From: Sipunculus nudus
Lineage: Eukaryota; Annelida; Sipuncula; Golfingiida; Sipunculidae
Length of the DNA: 64,000 nt
Reading direction: 5' to 3'
Assembly: GCA_026874595.1 (NCBI GenBank)
Contig: CM049306.1
Span: forward strand, 36,160,019-36,224,018
Made by a program: the position numbers and the translations under genes. Shown here piece by piece: positions 59,444 through 64,000 of this stretch. The notes beneath the pieces are model-generated. The model did no database searches, was not told where the DNA came from, and was given only the letters and a program-made list of their open reading frames with translations. Numbering within the stretch: position 1 is the first letter of the stretch; each line of letters begins with the position of its first letter.

Positions 59444-62400
59444 TTAGTGCAAATGAGGTAACATTATGTTCCATTTCTTTACATGTAAGGACATTTTATC
59501 TTTACTTTGTGCAATAGTATACTCAGTGTTTTGAACAGATATTATTCTACGAACAAAATCTGCAAAAAGGTCGACTTCGTGTTCTTTTCTATTAAAATAC
59601 AGAGTAAGTTTATATGTCAATATAATCTGATTGATTAAACAATTTTCTGTCCCTGGTAGAACTCCTAATAAAACTGTTTTCCTACTTATACACGGCAGTG
59701 AAATACCTAATGATTCTAACCACGATTGTATTTTAAAATATAGGTTCTTTGAAACAAAACATTCTAAAAATAAATGTGTTATAGTCTCATATTCAGTATG
59801 ACAATATGAACAGCGTGGAGTATCGGACAATTTCCATTTATGTAACCAATAGTTAACTGCTAAATAATTATGTATCACTTTAAATTGAAACTCTCTACTG
59901 TACATATCCAAGGAAGTTTGATGTATTAAATTATAAACATTTTTCAAGTCTTCTGGACTTAAACTTGTGGTTTTAACCCAATTGTTTTCTTGTGTTGGTG
60001 GCACTAATATTTGTTTAATCAAAACTTTGTACACTGTCCTTGAGTCTAATTTTAAAAGGTTGCATATTCCACCAATTGTTTGAATAAGATCACATCCATC
60101 TTTAGATACAATTTCTAATTGCCCAGAAGCCTTCAACTTTACTCTTTCAATCCAATCCTTTGGTACTGCATCAACGATAGACCTCCATTGCATAAACTCT
60201 TTTACTGATACAACTGGGTAAGCCCTCTGAAACTCATTCCAGGTATAAAGATTACCTGTTGCATTCATCAAATCTCCAATTGTTTTAATGTTATAAACAT
60301 CAAGAGTAGCATAATAAAATGACTTACTATTTATCTTTAAGAAAGAATTGTTCCAGAGTGGCTGTATTCTAACGTCTTCTGCTGTCTGTGGAATAACTGT
60401 TACATAATTAGACCACTCTTTCAGACATTTTTTATAAAATGATAACATGTTTCCTGGAACCCTCTTCACATCAAAATTTGAAGACACTGACGTTACTCCT
60501 CCTATAGATTTTAAATAATACTGTGGGATTATTTTCCATGTTGCATCACCTGCCACAATCAAACGTTTGATCCACATTATGTTCTGTGTTTTTAATCGAG
60601 TTCTTACATCTGGAAACTTTATTCCACCCTTTTCATAATCACCAATAATTGCATTATATTGAACCTTTGGTCTTTTACCATTCCATAAAAACTTTTTTAA
60701 ATACTGTGTAACATTTTCAACAAATGATTTTGGTGCAATAAACATATTACATACATAAAGTATTTTTGACAAAGCAAGTGTTCGACATATTTCCGTCCGA
60801 CCAAATATTGTAAGGGTTCTACATGACCACATATTTAGAACAGTCTTTAACTTTGCCTCTGTACTATGGAAATTTAACTTTTGACATATATCTGTATCAT
60901 ACGAAAAAAATATCCCTAATATTCTAATTGCAGAACATGTTAAATTGACCCATTTACATGATATTGGTTTATCCTGTCTAACTTTCCAGTCACCCAACCA
61001 GGCTGCTTCTGACTTATCAAAATTAACTCTAAGTGATGTATACTCTTCAAATAATTCAAATATAGAAACCAACGACTTAAATGACTGAACGTCTGATAAT
61101 AAAAAGTTACATCATCTGCAAACAGTGTTAGTTTAATTTCTTTGTCCCCCACTGTAATACCTTTTACATTCATATTGTTCCTTACCATCTGTGTCATAAC
61201 TTCCATAACAAGAATAAACAAATATGGTGCAATCGGGTCTCCTCGGTATTGTGCCCCTTGACATAGTAAAATAATTGGTGGAGAACCCATTATTTAAAAC
61301 ACAACTTGAGGTGTTTGTATGCAAAAGTTTGACCCAATTAATGAACATTGGCCCAAAGCCAAGACGCTTTAACACACACAACATAAAACCTTGATCCACT
61401 GAATCAAAAGCTGCAGCAAAATCTGCCCCAAATAGTATACCAGTTGTATTTTCATTATTACAAAACTCAATAACATCTGATATGAGCCTTATTGAATCAC
61501 CTATGTATCGGCCTGGCACAAAAGCCGTTTGATCTATATGTACTAATTTCTGTAGAACTTTACTTAACCTAGATACTAATATTTTACTTAATAATTTACA
61601 ATCTACATTAATTAAGCTGATGGGGCGCCAAGCATTGATATATCTTACATCTTTACCAGTCTTTTCTAAAAGTGTGATTACACTTTGTCTCTGGCTTGTG
61701 GTCAGCTCTCCAACTTTATAACATTCATTTAAACAGGCAGTCATTTCTTTTCCAAGTTCACCAAAGAAACACAGATAAAATTCCTTGCCCAAGCCATCAT
61801 TACCTGGGGTCTTATTATTAGCCATGGCTTTGATAGCCTGATGTACATCTGCAAGAGTGATTATACCCTCACATGAAGCTGCTTCATCATCATTTAATTC
61901 AGGCAGATCTTCAACAGTTAGCAAAAAATTATCAAATTCTTGTTTTGTTTTATGAATTTTTCTTTTGAATTTCTCTGAGTAATAATTATATATCTGAGAC
62001 ATAAGTTCTTTGGGTTTTATGATCTCCCTGTCATTCACAAGTAACTTTCTAATACAGGTCTTACTTTTATTTCTATGCTCTAAATTTAAAAAATATTTAT
62101 TACTACGTTCACCTTGCTCACACCATTGGGCTCTTGAGCGGATAATAATACCTTGTGTTATTTCATTATAACAATCTTCTAGCCTGTTTTTAATCCTGAT
62201 ATATTTCTCTTTATTAGCTGTATTTGGTTCTCTATCTAATACACTTTCCATTTCTTCCATTTCCTTCTCTAAAGCTAAGTACACATCCTTAAATTTTTTC
62301 TTTTTCTTTTTAGAATATTCTACTGTAAATTACCGTATATTGTATTTCATGTATTCCCATTTCCTTTGTGCGTCTAGTTGTAGTTGATCAGCTTCCGTTT

Positions 62401-63235
62401 TAATAGAAATAATGTGCTCTTTCATTTTATTGACGTAATTTTCATCCTTGAGCAATGAGCAATTAAATTTCCAGAAGGATGGACCGCGCGATCCTTCAGT
62501 AACACCCCCTATTTTGAGCTCCACCGCAGAATGGTCAGATCCTATACTTGGTATAACAGTGCATGATGATATTAATGGTTGTAATGATGAAGAGACTAAG
62601 AAAAAATCAAGACGACGCTGAGTTAACGGATTTAATCTTCTTCATGTATACCGTTTAGCCTGAGGATTCCTAATACGCCATATATCACATAATTCCAATG
62701 ATTCTATGATGCTGTTCATTGTTTCGATTGTATTATATTTCAAAGTTAAATTACCACCATGTGCATCATTTTCCGAGAAACAAAAATTAAAATCTCCTCC
62801 CCATATTATCTGTGTACTTTCCTCCAGTTCAAATTTACTGTTTATCACATCAAACACATGACTATAACAACTTACTTGCCCTGGTTCACTATTCGGACCA
62901 TATATATTAATTAATAAAAATGGTGACCCTTGAATCCTGCAATATATAAAAACATATCTCCCGTCTGGGTCTGTTATTTTATTAAGCAACGTAAACTCTA
63001 ACTTGTCACCAATTAGTACTAACGTTCCCCTGGCTTTATTTGTACCATGTGACAAGAACATCTGTCCCCTCCATTGATTTTTCCAAGCCTGTTCACAGTT
63101 ATTGTCTGAATGGGATTCCTGTACATAACATATACCATAATCTATTCCATGCTTATAACACCAATTAAGAAATTTTCTTCTTTTGACATAGTTTCTTATT
63201 CCATTTACATTTATAGTTAAAATTTTAAATTTCAT
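59444..63235 (-). pseudogene. LINE ORF2 (endonuclease-reverse transcriptase), inactivated
   Basis: About 1264 codons in one frame from MKFKILTINVNGI. Endonuclease motifs: NVNGI, VQESHS, NIYGPN, GGDFNF, RRLDFF, SDHS. RT motifs: KTPGNDG, RPISLINVDCK, FVPGRYIGDS, ADFAAAFDSV, GDPIAPYLFI, FADDVTF. C-terminal zinc motif CSYC...THLFLEC (about 59757-59815). Lesions: TGA at 62644-62642 in the KRYT/RRLN context, TAA at 62332-62330, and two frameshifts, near 61240-61250 (inside the GxxxGDP RT motif) and near 61098-61106 (after FADD). The two shifts compensate: frame is the same before and after. No intact product is possible from this copy. Confidence 0.92.
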
Positions 63236-63618
63236 AAGCTCATCAATCACTGTGTCCAAAAGAGTAATTCCATAAAACTGAAGGTACACCTAAATATAAA
63301 ATACAGTAATTGCAATAATTGCAAACGATGGTTCCATTTAATGATGTCTGTACAAAAACCACAGTTCATATCAAATCCACAAAAGAGATACATAGCGGGA
63401 CACACATGAATAAAGAACATCAAACATTTACAGAAAACACTTATAAACATAACTGGTACCCTTATCCAGCTTGGGCCAATCATCCTTCGTACAAAAGATT
63501 GATACAAGGTATTCATTTATATGTACATATATTTATATATACATAAACTTTTGTGAAGTACAAATAGTACTGAGGCACATTATGCCGGTATGATATGCAC
63601 ATAAAAAAATATAACATG

Positions 63619-64000
63619 TTATCTAACAAGCACTTCATCCAGACTTTCCCCGTAGTTTACTCTGTGTATTTTACCTTCATGTGTTTTGGCAAAAACCTTA
63701 CTATTCCAGGTCCATGCATCTTTAATTCTACTATCATTTTTAACTCTATTGTACAACTTCTGCATTTCAATACACATGTCATCTAAGATTATAACCCCAC
63801 TGTTTTTCAGTTTCTTTCTTTCCTTGAGGACCTGAAGTTTATCTTCATTACACATGAACTTGACAACAATACCCCTGTTTGACTCACTGTTGTATTGTCC
63901 TACTCTATGAGCAGCATCGATAGCACTATTGTCCATGTGTATGTCAAGCTTTCTCCTGAAGAGTGATAATACAACCTGCCTGGTATCCTCCTTTTTACCT
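63619..64000 (-). CDS. LINE ORF1 protein, C-terminal part (5' end outside window)
   Basis: Open from the window edge (codon frame from 63999) to the stop at 63619, about 126 residues. Contains the AHRVGQ block, IVVKFMCNEDKLQVLKERKK and a DDMCIEMQ helix region, the pattern of L1-type ORF1 RNA-binding C-terminal domains (RRM/CTD chaperone, nucleic-acid binding in the LINE RNP). An in-frame Met occurs at 63936, but sequence upstream (KKEDTRQVVLSLFRRKLDI) stays open and fits the family, so that Met is internal. No lesion seen in this portion. Confidence 0.8.
   Translation of the reverse strand, partial: GKKEDTRQVVLSLFRRKLDIHMDNSAIDAAHRVGQYNSESNRGIVVKFMCNEDKLQVLKERKKLKNSGVIILDDMCIEMQKLYNRVKNDSRIKDAWTWNSKVFAKTHEGKIHRVNYGESLDEVLVR

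Larger units (their letters stand above)
58965..64000 (-). mobile_element. L1/Tx1-like non-LTR retrotransposon (LINE), 5' end beyond the window
   Basis: Order on the minus strand: ORF1 C-terminus (64000-63619), ~380 bp spacer, ORF2 (about 63235-59444) with APE-type endonuclease, reverse transcriptase and a C-terminal CCHC motif, a 3' UTR of ~450 bp rich in CATA-type repeats, and a poly(A) tail (T run 58965-58981 on the plus strand, with a second A-rich stretch and an AATAAA just before it). The APE endonuclease, ORF1 type and poly(A) tail place it in the L1/Tx1 group. The target duplication cannot be tested because the 5' end is outside. Coding lesions show this copy is inactive. Confidence 0.92.

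Overview
The window is animal nuclear DNA: AT-rich, with short GT-AG-bounded exons, long repeat-filled introns, many inverted-repeat DNA elements and a decayed L1-like retroposon. The style of the repeats (tandem-core elements ending in ACGG-type microsatellites and a 3' hairpin, recalling bivalve 'pearl'/Helentron-type elements) suggests a lophotrochozoan, probably a bivalve mollusc. That assignment is inference.

Coding content: two head-to-tail genes on the minus strand, both homologues of the proton/myo-inositol cotransporter HMIT (SLC2A13, sugar-porter branch of the MFS). Gene A (50976 down to 26497) is complete. Nine exons (469, 160, 215, 112, 164, 118, 236, 153 and 155 nt) join in one open frame of 593 codons plus TGA, with the GYD, GRK, PESPR, GRR and PETRG motifs and the HMIT-specific eight-cysteine loop. 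Gene B (8090 down to position 1) shows exons 1-3 and the first 52 nt of exon 4; the rest lies outside the window. Intron positions and phases match where both can be seen. Gene B differs at diagnostic residues, notably Asn in place of the TM1 Asp (GYD to GYN).

The most unusual structure is at the 3' splice sites of gene A. Exon 3's acceptor together with its first ~47 coding bases has been amplified upstream into a ~4.6 kb, ~62-bp-unit array of about 74 copies filling most of intron 2. The same kind of event, a tandem repeat straddling the intron/exon boundary and extending into the intron, is seen at exon 4 (84 bp x 3) and exon 7 (32 bp x 5). In the copies I read, choosing an upstream acceptor at exon 3 or exon 4 runs into a stop codon, so these copies behave as decoy or poison acceptors on paper.

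Layout: 1-8090 gene B (partial) with MITEs in its introns; 8091-26496 intergenic, with a 6.4 kb inverted pair of one repeat family, a six-unit tandem array, a GTCGC-rich Harbinger-like MITE and a hairpin-ended tandem-core element; 26497-50976 gene A, whose introns hold a pearl-like element, a second copy of the hairpin-ended element, several MITEs, a hAT-like element and the splice-acceptor arrays; 50977-58964 upstream DNA with microsatellites and MITE remnants; 58965-64000 a minus-strand L1/Tx1-like LINE (partial ORF1, ORF2 with two nonsense codons and two compensating frameshifts, poly(A) tail). I saw no tRNA, rRNA or CRISPR array.
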